A DNA stretch of 64,000 bases, taken from the NCBI GenBank assembly GCA_036925085.1, contig JAUPFP010000010.1, positions 2,163,688 through 2,227,687 of the forward strand. The letters run 5' to 3'. The translations under genes and the position numbers were made by a program. The notes under the pieces were generated by a model. That model did not search any database and was not told where the DNA came from. It worked only from the letters and a program-made list of their open reading frames with translations. Below are positions 33,881 to 44,706 of the stretch, one piece after another. This DNA comes from Brachycybe producta (lineage: Eukaryota > Arthropoda > Diplopoda > Playtdesmida > Andrognathidae). Within the stretch, counting starts at the first letter, position 1. Each line of letters begins with the position of its first letter.

Positions 33881-34101
33881 ATCAACAAATATCCCATTTC
33901 AATGGCATATCTTCGACAGCATCAGTAGTTTGCAATTCAGATGGTATGGCAGCACATGTGGAACATAGTGAGTCAGGGACACCAACTGCAGTTTCTTGCC
34001 AGAGGTTCCCTCTCAAGCAGGCCTACTGATGGGCAGACTTACAGCTTCTTACCGGACATGGTCCTTTCCTGACATACTGTTGTCGATTCCAAATCTTGCA
34101 T

Positions 34102-34160
34102 GAATTGGAGTGTGCCTGTGGTGGAGGTGTTAGTGAAACATTAGATTATATCCTGTATGA
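34102..34160 (+). pseudogene. LINE 1 C-terminal CCHC-like motif
   Basis: LECACGGGVSETLDYILYDC has the CxC...C spacing of the ORF2 C-terminal knuckle, with Tyr where His is expected. LINE 2 has CNCGQEEDTIDHVLW at the same place. The 3' end follows before 34440, where AATAAAACTTTT occurs at about 34408. Confidence 0.7.
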
Positions 34161-34440
34161 CTGTGGAATGGCAAATGGGGTTATGGCAATACATGCACTG
34201 GTCAGGATCATCACGAGTAATGGATACCACTGGCCATTGGAAAAATATGTTCTACATGAGCAGCACCTCAAAGAAACCCTTGTGCATTTTGCAGCAGTGG
34301 CAGTTTTTGGAAGCAACCCATTTCGCGCTCGGACCTAGTAATAAGACAAAATCTTCAGTGTGCATGCAATGCCTGGTCATCTACGGTGACCGAGTAGTTT
34401 AACACTAATAAAACTTTTCATGTGGGGCCTAAAGCCTATC

Positions 34441-34570
34441 GGTGAGTGGGCCTGAAATCTTTAACTAACTGGAAATTGAAAAGGGCAAGCATGTGGCGTC
34501 AGACCACATAACAAACCAATGAAAAGTTGCCAGTCCTCATAAAAGAGGCGGGGCAAACAACTGCATCTTA
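34441..34570. repeat. Foldback-related spacer between the two LINEs
   Basis: AACTGGAAATTGAAAAGGGC, CATGTGGCGTCAGACCACAT and AAAGAGGCGGGGCAAACAAC match half of the foldback MITE at 6988-7195. A diverged equivalent follows LINE 2 at about 38405-38455. Confidence 0.6.
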
Positions 34571-34837
34571 CTGTCTTTACTTGTTGGCCTGTGGCATTTT
34601 CTATGCATAGTGGCCAGGCCTATCTCGTTTGAAGAGATTTAGGGGAGTAAGAGCAACCAGGGTGGGCCGAGCTGACCTCTGGTCATTGGGGTATATCCCA
34701 GGGGCTAAGTCAACTCGGGTCAGAGACCCGTTAGCGCTCCTTGGTGTGCGACCCTGTTAGAGGGGAAGCCAGATACCAACCTGGAAGCTGACAAAACCTG
34801 AAATAAACTCAATAGTTGCAACGAATCATCGAATAAT

Positions 34838-36415
34838 TTGGTACTTGTTTCCTCTGCCTCCGAGCTTGCTGAGGGAGAGAAGGGCCCTTCCGTAGTGGAT
34901 GGGTCAGGGGCTGTTTTCCCCAGAATGGAGCATGAAGAAGTCGAGGTGATAATGAATATACCACCAAGCCTGGAAAGCCTCTTTAAGGCAGAATGGGACA
35001 AAAATATCGTCCCGAAAATTACTAAAGAAGCCAAAACATACATTGCCGATTACTGCCGACTGAATAATGGTGTCAGTCATGGCCGCAAGCTCCGTGTAAG
35101 AGACGCATTCATAAAAGATTTGGAACGTAGGGCCCACAAAGACCTACTTGAAAAATTAGCTAACCAGGAAAATATGACACTTGATATGACTCTTGGAGGC
35201 TTGAGTTTCTCGGCAATAACCAATCGAGACCAAGACCACCACTTGAACAAGAAAAAAGCGCACGAAACAAGTTAAGACGACGCCTCTAAAAGACGGGAAG
35301 AACGACTACCATCGAAAGCCAAGAGCAAGATCTGTTCGATCTTAACGACGTTAACTTATTGAAATATATGTACGAACAAATCTTGCTGTAAGTCGGGAAA
35401 ACAACAGTAAGATTCAGTTCATAACTGAACAAAAAATGGTGTACAACAGCTTGGATGGAATTGTTAAAATCTTCTCGATAATAAACGAACAAAATCACGA
35501 TCACGAGGTATCACAACTTAAGAAGTTAATAAACCGAAAGAATAAGGACTTAGAAGATGTAAGCGGAAATGTAGAACTGGATGCTGATTTCCCAAGATTG
35601 AAAAAAGGCGTAAGCCAAGCCACAGACAAAAAAGGCAAGCACGGCACAAAACAATGAAAATGAAACGTATGCACAGCCGAGGAACAGGACGCAGCAGAGC
35701 AAACCACCTAGTGACAATGTAATCTTGGTGAAGTCAAAGAAGGTGGATATGTCTCCACGTCGTATGAGTAACATGCTGCAACCTCAAATATCAATTGACG
35801 ATCTGGGAGGAAGCGTTAAGAATGTTCGAGAAGGCAAAGATGAGATGCTGGTGCTGGAAGCCCACTGTGAAATTCAAAGAAATAGACTAATAGAGAAACT
35901 CAAAAACATGAGAAGCTTCACTTATGACAGGCCAAAACCAAGACTGCCAAAAGTAATGATTATGGGAGTCGATAAAGAGAAGACCACCGCCACTATTATT
36001 GAAGAGATAGTGGGTTATAACGATGAACTTAAAACGATGATTGGAGAGGAAGCAGTGTTCCGTGAGGGTCCAACATGGATTGTGGACAGACAATGCAGAA
36101 ACACGGCCAAGAAAAATGTTCTATTTCGAGTTTCGACAAAAGTCTATAAAGCCATGAGCTCAAAGTTGAGGCTCAACCTTGGATGGGCAAGGCACAGAGT
36201 TGAAGAGTGGGTCGACGTAACTCAGTGTTACAAATGTAATGAACTGGGGCATAAAGCACTCGACTGCAAGACGGCAACGGAAAGTTGTATTGCCTATGGT
36301 GAAGAGCACAAACTAAAAGACTGTAAAGAGGATTGCGTAAACTTTAAAAAAAATGGGATAACGGAGAGATGCCACACTGCAAGAGAAAAATGCCCCATGT
36401 ATCTAAAAGCCTGGG
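34838..36415 (+). pseudogene. LINE 2 ORF1 (Gag-like, zinc knuckles)
   Basis: The N-terminal segment (34838-35275) contains MEHEEVEVIMNIPPSLESLF and a charged helical region. After breaks, 35436-35657 has charged, coil-like sequence (SQLKKLINRKNKDLEDV). 35725 onward holds the conserved core GGSVKNVREGKDEML and VEEWVDVTQCYKCNELGHKA. CYKCNELGHKALDC is a perfect CCHC knuckle, with two degenerate Cys-rich copies after it. Expected role: binding element RNA in the ribonucleoprotein. Confidence 0.88.
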
Positions 36416-36422
36416 ATAGGTC

Positions 36423-37060
36423 TTGGTTACCATTATGCAAACCAACTTGGGGAAAACAGCTGCCGCTGAGGACTGTCTGGAAAGATCGAGCAGAGAGGCA
36501 GACTTTGTATACATCCAGGAACCAAACCCTCAAATTATCAACAAACATAATCTGATGGGAGGAGATATGTGCAAGCATGATGGACACATCAAATCCGTTA
36601 TAGTCACAAGAAAGTGCGAATGTTACCACGCTTCGAGAATATATGTTGCCAAATATATCTATGCTATTGGTGGAACATTATAGCAAACGTGTATGCAGAG
36701 CCAAATGGAGATTTCGACCACATACTTTCCGAAATAAGAACTTTGTTGATCGAGAGAAGGGAACCGATCGTACTGGTCGGGACTTCAATGCCAAACACCC
36801 CATATGGTATCACGTGAGGCGAACTCAAAAGGCTCAAGTCTCCTGAAATTAATCTTATCCCAATAACTGAGTATCAATAATGACGGCGAGCAAGGTCCAA
36901 TCTTCTGTTCAACCAACGGGGTCAGTTGGATTGATCTGACTCTTTCAAGGGATATCGAAATCAGAGATTGGGAGGTCATGCATGTTGAGACTTTAAGTGA
37001 TCACAAACATATATGGTTCACTATAATGACACAGGCAACCCAATACAGGGAAAAACCTAA
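36423..37060 (+). pseudogene. LINE 2 endonuclease domain
   Basis: MQTNLGKTAAAEDCLER (start of the APE-like fold), ADFVYIQEPNP (the catalytic Glu in the QEP box), a DFNAKHPIW block at about 36782 reached after a frameshift, WIDLTLSRDIEIRDWEV and VETLSDHKHIWF (SDH catalytic box). This is the exonuclease/endonuclease/phosphatase fold that nicks target DNA. At least three frame changes and a stop disable it. Confidence 0.87.
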
Positions 37061-37198
37061 GTTCAATTGGTGAAGGACAAAGTGGGAGACATTCAATGAA
37101 AAAATCAACCTAGCAGTGTCCATACTGCAGGGGAACAACACTCAATCAGAAACCAAAGATTTCAATAAAGCATGTGAAAATGTATGCTCTGAAGTGAT

Positions 37199-37440
37199 GT
37201 GGAATATAACGAAGTCATCCACAACAAAAAAAACAATAAGTGGTGGATCACAGAGCTCGACCATCTGAGAAAGGAAACTCGATGGGTTGAAAGCCGAGCA
37301 AAACTACAAAGAATGGAAAATGAGGAGGCAAAACGCTGGAAAGTTGGAAGTTTTCATACTAATAAGAGACCGAGAACACCCTGGTCAAAGTATGTTGCTT
37401 AAAATCGAGGAACTTGCAAATGAAGACAAAGCCAATTACC
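37199..37440 (+). pseudogene. LINE 2 ORF2 linker, truncated at the RT deletion
   Basis: NKWWITELDHLRKETRWVES and frame-shifted RAEQNYKEWKMRRQ correspond to the post-endonuclease linker (WW...L...R). ANEDKANYQ at about 37415 is followed directly by RNase H sequence. Confidence 0.7.
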
Positions 37441-37454
37441 AACTACAAGGTATA

Positions 37455-37800
37455 CCGATGGATCCAAATTAGATGGGAAAGTCAGAGCATCTATGGTGTG
37501 ATAGAAAGCCAACAAATCATCAGAGAATGGAAAGGCCGACTGCCCGACAAATCAACAGTGCACCAAGCGGAAACATACGCAATGTGCGTAGCAGCAACTC
37601 ATATTCTGCTCGAGGAAAGAATATAGCACTAATAGCGAACTCCGAATCCGCTCTTCAAGCTGTGGCCAAAGGAGATAAAAAGAACAATAGTGCCTACAAT
37701 GCACATAAGATCTGTGAAATAATCACTAGAGGAGGTATTATAGCACTTAAGCGAAGGCGCATACAGGACAAAAATGGAACAAGCTAGCAGATAAATCGGC
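37455..37800 (+). pseudogene. LINE 2 RNase H domain
   Basis: YTDGSKLDGKVRASMV gives the first catalytic block; STVHQAETYAMCVAATHILL holds the Glu; IANSESALQAVAKGDKKNN is the SDSxSALQ block with Asp replaced by Asn. Frames change at least twice. LINE 1 has lost the same catalytic Asp position through a different substitution. Confidence 0.83.
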
Positions 37801-38065
37801 CAAATTGGCAACCAAGAATGGGGCTACACTACAAAGAAAGACTCCACAAAGTTGGATCACCAGCCAACTGGAAAAATCAATGGCAGAAACGTGGCAGCAA
37901 GATTGGGACCAATCATTGAAGGGCCGCGAAACACACAGATGGATTCCAAAACTCGAGGTCAAACGAAAGCCCTTGTCCGGAAAAATGATACAAGTCATCA
38001 CAGGGCACGGAAACGTCAACACATAAGAGACGTTTCAAATTTGTAGAGGACAACGTGGAGAGAAA

Positions 38066-38115
38066 ATGCAACTGTGGTCAGGAAGAAGACACGATAGATC
38101 ATGTGCTCTGGTGAT
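38066..38115 (+). pseudogene. LINE 2 C-terminal CCHC motif
   Basis: KCNCGQEEDTIDHVLW followed by a stop and C gives a CxC...H...C arrangement typical of I-group ORF2 C-termini. A remaining tail of about 170 bp ends in ORF2-like sequence near 38280. Confidence 0.75.
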
Positions 38116-38469
38116 GTGGAACCACTCACATCGTGGAAGCAAGACGGAAACTCCAAGTGGCAGTAAATCAAACAAACCTCGAATGGCCTTGCAGTGTGGA
38201 CAATGTCATAAAGAAAGCTCTATTGGAGCACTTTCAAGAACTTCTGCAAGGAAATCTTTGAAGAAGAAGAGTAATAAAGGATGAAAGAAAATTGGGTTTT
38301 TGAGCTAAAGCTTTCCTCAATGTAACAGGGTCTTCTTAGGGGCGCGCTACTGGGCGGGTCCAGGCTGTGCCTTCCGCCCCTTGGTGCGGATAACAAGAGA
38401 GTAAGGTGAGAAGTTGCCCTTATACCCTCCGGGTGGGCGGGGCGTAGAATGATTCCTGTCTTTACTTGT

Positions 38470-39308
38470 CTGTGTATAACGTGACAATTTTCTCAAAGAC
38501 CTTCAAGCTCTTTGTGAGATGTGTATCCTCCTCGCCACTCTTCATTCATCTCTACGAGCGTAATTAAGAGTTCATCTCTGATAGATGATTGTTTTATTAT
38601 TAATAAAACAAAAAAAAAATGCAAATATTGTCCAGATTTTTCTGCAGACCACCAAAAATTTCTCGCGGACGACCCGTTGGCGACCGCTGTTCTAGAATAT
38701 ATTACATATAAAATTAAAAGATTTTCTCGTGAGGCACCCTGTATAATGTTGCATTATATAAAGGTACATGTATCAAATAATACACACAAGCTGTTCCAAC
38801 ATTGAGATTTCTATCTTTTTTAAAAAAAAAAAAAAAAGCATGCTTGCTAATTACATCCCATTGCACTATATAAACTAACTTTTCCAGTCACAGCTAAAGC
38901 CAAAATATAACCCATAGAGCCGTAAAAAACTACTTCCACTTGAGTTAACTGAAATTTTATTACTTAAAATGAAGAAAGTTTTGATTGTAACTTGAATATG
39001 AAAAACAACTGTTTTATTATGAAGTAGTTGTTTCTCTTTCTTAAGCATCGTTTCCACTTGTATTCATGAGTCTGTAAACAGTTTCATGAAAATAAACATG
39101 TATAACAACGATATTTGTGTTGCAGGCATAAACAAGGGCACATTTCAGTGTTATCTTCAAGAGGATTGGGCATTTTTTTTTCACCCTTATTATCTAATAA
39201 ACATGCGCACTGATTCATTTTTCTCTTTGTGCATCATTTACGAAATAAAATAATTTTCTCTCTTAAAGTCAGTCAGGAACACACATGCGTAAAAGAAAAC
39301 AAGTAAAA
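38470..39308. other. Non-coding sequence with a hAT-like terminus
   Basis: On the minus strand CAGCGGTCGCCAACGGGTCG (about 38690-38671) has the look of a hAT end; its partner was not found. The rest is AT-rich, with poly-A at 38822-38836. The ORF at 38521 crosses the terminus and is not a gene. Confidence 0.45.
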
Positions 39309-39623
39309 CAATCATGTCAAACTCGCAGCTCACAACGAGTATCTTTGTGGCCCAGCCCCTGTCAGATCTAGGATTACTGACATTAAACTTTGGGTCAGTT
39401 TTGAAAGTAATCACTGCAAACAAGATTTCCCCCCCCCCCCAAGTAGGAAAGATTGTAGCAGAGAAGAGATATGCTAAGTGTCCAGAAGAAACTGTCCATG
39501 TTTTTTTTTTCGAAATAAACCTACGTTTCTATAAAAATTTAAGTTTTTGTTTTTTTGCGGCCCACATAAACTTAAGACCTTGTTTATTTGGCCCGTGTTA
39601 GCCTTTGAGATTTGACATGCATG
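39309..39623 (+). mobile_element. hAT-like MITE family M2, copy 1
   Basis: Starts CAATCATGTCAAACTCGC and ends GAGATTTGACATGCATG. Shares GGCCCAGCCCCTGTCAGATC, TTTGAAAGTAATCACTGCAA and ACCTACGTTTCTATAAAAAT with the inverted copy at 60797-61083. Contains a poly-C tract. Confidence 0.8.
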
Positions 39624-40012
39624 ATGAAAACAAAAGAATTTTCGGTTTTCTTACAAGTGCAAGAAACAGAACAGATCCCGAGATAGAGGCTTAATTTGCT
39701 CTATCTTTTCTGTTCTTTCCTGCTTTCTGTTATAAATGTAAGCTTGCATGACATCGTCAAAACATTTTTGTAGACTCAAAAGCAAACAACAATGCTGACA
39801 ACTACAGTCAAACGTCTGCATTATTTTGTGTTCAATCATCACATGCAAAACAGAAAAAGAAAACGAACAGAATTTCTTTTATTGCAGAGTAGGTTTCTTG
39901 CGTGTTTTCTGTTGTAAGTTTCTGCATGTGTGTCCCTGACTTATGACTTCTGTCTGTAAGCAATCGTCAAAGGGGCAAGCCACAATGTGGACCACTGAGA
40001 GAAAACACTCAA
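39624..40012. other. Non-coding sequence with diverged foldback modules
   Basis: GCAAGAAACAGAACAG, TTTCTGTTCTTTCCTGC and TTTTCTGTTGTAAGTTTCTG modules of an older foldback element. No gene. Confidence 0.45.
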
Positions 40013-40021
40013 TCTGATAAG

Positions 40022-40213
40022 ACAGGCAATTAGAAATCGGGACAAACAGAAATTGGCTCCGCCCTTTTTATGACGACCAGCAACTTCTAATTGGTTTGTT
40101 GTGTGGTTCGACGTTGAAAAAGGAGGAGCATGTGACGTCAGACTACATAACCAACCAATTAGAAGCAAAAAGGCGGAGCCAACTTCTGTTCGTCCCAATT
40201 TCTAATTGCCTGT
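40022..40213. mobile_element. Foldback MITE family M3, copy 1
   Basis: Ends ACAGGCAATTAGAAATCGGG and its inverse finishing TTTCTAATTGCCTGT. A perfect 9-bp duplication TCTGATAAG flanks it (40013-40021 and 40214-40222). Internal inverted GGCTCCGCC / GGCGGAGCC. 192 bp, no ORF. Confidence 0.92.
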
Positions 40214-41072
40214 TCTGATAAGAGGATTTTGCTGACAGTGAGTGGCCCGTGCCTATCTAGGTGTGGACGTGTGATACTGAATAAGTGATACCATGTAACT
40301 GCTTTAAAGGCATCAAAACAAATCAGAAAGAAGTGCAACGTTCGGAAAAGTGCGTATACAGACTCCAAAAGTCTAGGTGGAAACGTATCTTTATAAACAT
40401 CTCTGAGGAAACCCCAAAACAAATTGATCCCATTATTCTAATTTATCATATAACGTGTGGTGGACACACAAAAAAAACTTTTTTAATTTTTCCTTTTCCA
40501 CCCCCACCATATACACAAACACACACACACACCTCCTCTTTTCCTCTTATCATTTTCTAAAGGTGTGCGTTTAGATCATTGTGTACATTGATGCTTTTTA
40601 TCGGTCGTTAAGCAATCTATAACATATATATATCATAGGGCCCCCAATAGAAAAAAACAAAACAAAAGAGATTATTAATATGATAGCTTGCAACAAGCAA
40701 GTAAACACAATAGCACAATTGCCCTGAGGACAGGACCAGATTAAAAACATAAATGTATATATGTGGCCAGTATATAACGCACACATTCATAATCTAACTC
40801 TCTCTGATGAAGGAAAAATACAGAGAGGGGAGGGGGGGGGAACCACTATTTGTTCAAATATATACCATATAAATCGAGTTCTGTGTGACGTATTTTATTA
40901 GCTGTCACTGAACAAAAAAAAAGTGATGTCCAATATGATCCAATCATAGTTTTTTTTTCTCTTTGCTAATGACAATCATTATCTTGATAGATGTTTTTAT
41001 TATAATCAAAACTCCTTGAGTTTGGTGGTAGATCATTTGAAACAAATCTTCGGCTACATTTGGAAAAACCTA
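40214..41072. other. Non-coding sequence
   Basis: Small (CA)n run at 40512-40532, G-rich run at about 40826, TATATATATC at 40624. No supported gene. Confidence 0.55.
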
Positions 41073-41419
41073 TCTAACGGCAGGTTTGGGCGAGAACACG
41101 CCCAGTAATACGCATGTCACACTATACTTGCTTATTCAAATCCGGAGTTTACGACCATTTCCAGTTCCAACGGAATTCTCCAACGACCATTTGTGCACTA
41201 TTCATTTTGTACACCGACATTTTATCTTGCCGAATTCATGACAGAACCGGTCGTTGTTGTCACTCCGGCAGGTTGGAGTGAGCACGACCCCACTTTTCAA
41301 GGTCGTGTACGACCGCCTACTTCCACGACCCCTTGTTCACATGAGGTAGTGATTACTACTGCTAGCCTACCGGTAGTGCTCTCGCCCAATTCAAGACTCC
41401 GTGTAAACTCGCCTTTAGT
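41073..41419. mobile_element. Foldback element
   Basis: Left CTAACGGCAGGTTTGGGCGA and GAGAACAC, right GTGCTCTCGCCCAATTC and AAACTCGCCTTTAG are inverted. Internal CGACCATTT and CGGAATTC modules. ORFs on both strands follow from this symmetry. It abuts the next element. Confidence 0.6.
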
Positions 41420-42210
41420 GTTATGCCTGGGACACACTATGCTTTTAACCCTGGATGAGTGATAGTTTGACACACAACACAGTGTGTGGCCATGAGACGG
41501 ATGTCGAGTGTCGGATGCCGAGCGGCGAACGTTCGACATTGGAGAGTATTGGAAGGCATTCGGACAAAGTGTCGGTTTCCTTGTCTCGCATCAAAGGGCT
41601 GCTCTCCTCCAACATTGGCATGTATTCATCCCATCATTTGTTTATTTTCAACGTTGGATCCAACATTGGACACTTAAGCGGCAGTCACACTAGGCTCGTT
41701 TACAAGCTGCTGGTTGCTGCTGGCTATTAGCAGCAACAGCAAGCAGCAGCTGCTTTGGGTTCACACTTGTCCAGTCACTGCTGGTATTAGCAGTGCAAGT
41801 CATCCAATCACCGTCTTGCAAAAATACAAACTCTAACAACAACCAACCCAAGCAGTGCAGTTTCAACTACCACTAGTGCTACTACTAGCAACAAAAAGTT
41901 TACACTAGATGGCAGCAGCAGGAAGGGAGTCACATGACCAGCTGGTAGCTGCTAAAGTTGGACATGTCCAACTTCACCAGCCACTGTTAAAATCACTAGC
42001 CCGCTGGAGAAAGCAGCTGCTAGTAGAAGTTCAGACTATGCTGCTAGAGAGCTACAACCAGCCAGCAGCAACCAGCAGCTGGGAAACCAGCCAAGTGTGA
42101 CTGCGGCATATGCTGCTAGAGCGCTACAACCAGCCAGCAGCAACCAGCGGCTGGGAAACCAGCCTAGTGTGACTGCGGCAATAGTGTGTCACAGTCTTAA
42201 GGCATATAAC
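41420..42210. mobile_element. Foldback element containing a second, GC-rich foldback element
   Basis: Outer ends GTTATGCCTGGGACACACTA and TAGTGTGTCACAG...GGCATATAAC are inverted. Inside at 41681-42183 lies another element with ends GGCAGTCACACTAGGCTC and GCCTAGTGTGACTGCGGC, built of CAGCAG / GCTGCTGG modules. Its right end is duplicated in tandem (about 42052-42110 and 42113-42180). Confidence 0.65.
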
Positions 42211-42884
42211 GTCAAGCTATTTGGAACCACAAATGGCTTTTTTACAAACGATAAATGCCGTAAAACGGACCCAATACGACTATAGTCACACATGGAAACA
42301 GACCTTCAATACAAATCATTAATTTGTAATTATCCTAATTACGCAAGCATAGAATAGTTTTTCAAAAAAATTTAATGAACATATAGTTGTGTGTTTTTTT
42401 CTTTCTTCTTCTTCTGAAATTTATGTGAAAACCGACTTCAGATTGGATCCGCTCTGAAAACTTCGAATGTCCACTTTGTTATTTACTCATATGTATTGTT
42501 TTCTGCCAGTTTATTTTGTCTTAAAATTGAAACTAGAAACCCCCCCCCCCCCCCAAAAAAAAATGGGAAATTTGGAGAAATCGATTCAAAAAAAGCTGCT
42601 GCTTTTTTTTTTCTTTTTTCTCAAAGACTTTTTCTATTCGTCCTACGCCTCCTCCTTCTCCTCCTCCTCCTGCCCCAACAAAAACCTTCTTCTTTTACCC
42701 TTTAGTGACTTAAATTACAAAATTGCATCCGAAATACAACAGTTCATCAATTTTAAACTAGGTGATAGAAGACACTGTTGACATTAGCACTGTTTATCAT
42801 AGTGATAGTACTGACACTTGGAAAATCTTAGCCAAAAAACCAAGCCATAATGAAAATGAAAAGCACTAGTCTATATGTACAATA
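42211..42884. other. Non-coding sequence
   Basis: Poly-C at about 42541-42555 followed by A-run, T-runs, and CTCCTC repeats near 42648-42670. No gene seen. Confidence 0.6.
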
Positions 42885-43106
42885 ACCGTGGTGCGCCTCA
42901 ATAAGGCGTATGAAGCTGCTCGCCCACTAGGTGTGTGACGCGGCGCGGCATGGAGAAAAGCGGCCCCCCAAACAAAATACCTGTAAATGAATGGAGCCCC
43001 GTCCATTAGGGTGGAAGCGCGGAGCGGCACCGCTCTGGAGAAAGCCTCGAGCTTCTTGATAGCTGAGCGTCCACTAGGTCGGTGAAGTGCCGTGCGGCGA
43101 CTTATT
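42885..43106. mobile_element. GC-rich repeat family G1, copy 1
   Basis: CCATTAGGGTGGAAGCGCGG, GCGTCCACTAGGTCGGTGA and GTGACGCGGCGCGG recur in the element at 51513-51960 (partly inverted). Related CCATTAGGGTGG occurs at 2728. Boundaries approximate. Confidence 0.5.
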
Positions 43107-43460
43107 CCGATAGAAGTGTCGATATATGTCCACCTACACAAGCTACTAAAACTCTTATTTTCGAAATGAGGCCACAGTATGTCCAACAGTGGATCCAACG
43201 TTGTACCCATATTCGTCTCCAGCATTTGCCAGTTGGACTCTTGTAAGTTCACAACTGAAAGAACCGGTCAGAGTATGTGTGGCCGAGTCACGAACGTTGG
43301 ACACGCTAGGCATCCGACACTCGACATTCGTCTCACGGCCACACTGTATCAAACTGTCATTCGTCCAGCATTGGAAGGCATTCGACGTGCAGTGTGTTCC
43401 GAGCTTTACGTATATATGGAGCCTGCGTAGGAGGACAAATATCGACACTTCTATATAGAT
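43107..43460. mobile_element. Foldback element nested in family G1
   Basis: Ends CCGATAGAAGTGTCGATATA and its inverse TATCGACACTTCTATATAG. Internal sequence (GGATCCAACGTTG, CGAACGTTGGACAC, CATTGGAAGGCATTCG) is shared with 41500-41680. Confidence 0.6.
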
Positions 43461-44309
43461 ATAAGTAGTGCCGTGTAATAAGCCTCAATTTAACCCACCA
43501 CCATTGAAAATGCCTCTTTTCTGTTCGTCCAATTTTCTTCTATTGTACCAATTGTCATCAGCTCCTATCGTGTGACACAAATAATCGTGACCAACAATAT
43601 CCTACCCGTAACGCTATAGCCTATTCTAAAGAAAAATAAAAGCAATTTCAAATTGTACCACAACTGTTATTGCATTTTTCTTTTTCGATTTTCAATTTGT
43701 ACTATAATTCAAAATACTTTTTGTTGTCATAGAAACGTAGAAGAAGAAGAAGAAAAAAAAAACCTTAACAAACTATTAATTCAGAAACAAGTTGACTTCA
43801 CGCATAATTACACCATGTTTGGCAGGCAATTTATACAATGAACTGGAAATGTTCTTTTTTTTTGTTATTAATAAAAAAAAACTCGTTATTGTATGTCAGC
43901 ATTTTTAGAGTCCAAGTTACACAGATTAGGGACGTCCTTGTCAAAAACGTTTTCCTTAGAATTTAAAAGTGAAATTGAAACAGAAAGTAAAGACATAACA
44001 AGGAATCCAAGGAGCCATTATTAGACCTTTGTTGCTTCATAATAGAAAGAAGAAATTATGAGACAGAATCATGAAGGTGGCCGGCCAATCACCTCTCTCA
44101 CCAACACTCTTGTCTTGCAGACTTCACCCATCGTCTTTTTTCAATAATAGATTAAATTGTAATCAATACCGCAAATTACTCAATTAGTTAACTCAACAAT
44201 GATATGTGAGTATTCATTCCATGGTTCATCACCTACAACAATTACACAAAACAACTATTTTGTTAATTGTGTAAAAATCTAAAAAAAAATTATATATCTA
44301 AAACATGTC
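43461..44309. other. Non-coding sequence
   Basis: AT-rich with (AGA)n near 43738-43752; no element ends or genes recognised. Confidence 0.55.
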
Positions 44310-44624
44310 TAATACCCTCGACACACATACGCAGTTAAATGCATTTAAATATTAAACACGTTCTACAGAGCCCCGTGAAGGTCAAATGGACAATATGTCG
44401 AATTCAATTTATTCAGTTAATAATCTGAAAACATTGAGTTAATACTTAAATATAATCAGATAACAACCTATTGACGTTAAAATATTGATTTAGTATTTCA
44501 ATTTTAAAATATTAATAATAAAGTCAATTTTTAATTTGGGATCATGTCCTTAACTGGATTCCGTATAATTCACCTAAACACATTTAATTTGAATTCATTT
44601 AACTCATGTGTGTACAAGGTATTA
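44310..44624 (-). mobile_element. MITE family M1, copy 4 (full length, inverted)
   Basis: Reads TAATACCCTCGACACACATA at the left and ATGTGTGTACAAGGTATTA at the right, with all internal M1 landmarks in reverse. It is followed 5 bp later by copy 5 in the opposite direction. Confidence 0.88.
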
Positions 44625-44706
44625 AAAGCTTGTAGACGCATGAGTTAAATGAATTCAAATTAAACGCGTTTAGGTGAATTATGCGGAATCCAGTTAAGGA
44701 CATGAA

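Larger units (their letters stand above)
30744..34440 (+). mobile_element. I-group LINE retrotransposon 1 (internally deleted, with internal tandem array)
   Basis: Domains in order are a Gag-like ORF1 (about 30744-31420), an endonuclease-to-RT linker (31430-31705), a 29-bp tandem array (31706-32083), RT (32110-33250), RNase H (33478-33880) and a C-terminal zinc-knuckle-like motif (34102-34160). The endonuclease is missing between the Gag knuckle and the linker. Many stops and frameshifts show it is dead. Elements with RT plus RNase H belong to the I/Loa/R1 group, which integrate by target-primed reverse transcription. LINE 2 follows about 150 bp downstream in the same orientation. Confidence 0.9.
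34585..38455 (+). mobile_element. I-group LINE retrotransposon 2 (RT deleted)
   Basis: Domains in order are ORF1/Gag with three zinc knuckles (34838-36415), apurinic-type endonuclease (36423-37060), a short linker (37199-37440), RNase H (37455-37800) and a C-terminal CCHC (38066-38115). No RT motif lies between linker and RNase H, so roughly 1.5 kb or more was lost near 37440. CTGTCTTTACTTGT occurs at 34571-34584 and 38456-38469, a possible 14-bp target duplication. Because similar GGCGGGGC sequence precedes both, shared tails are an alternative. Dead element. Confidence 0.88.

Noticed and set aside
38521-38805. Plus ORF of 94 residues
   Set aside because: Runs through a hAT-like terminus and AT-rich sequence; no protein domain.
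41193-41462. Plus ORF of 89 residues
   Set aside because: Lies across a foldback element with ORFs on both strands; no domain.
42866-43252. Minus ORF of 128 residues
   Set aside because: Spans two GC-rich foldback elements; open by GC-rich composition.
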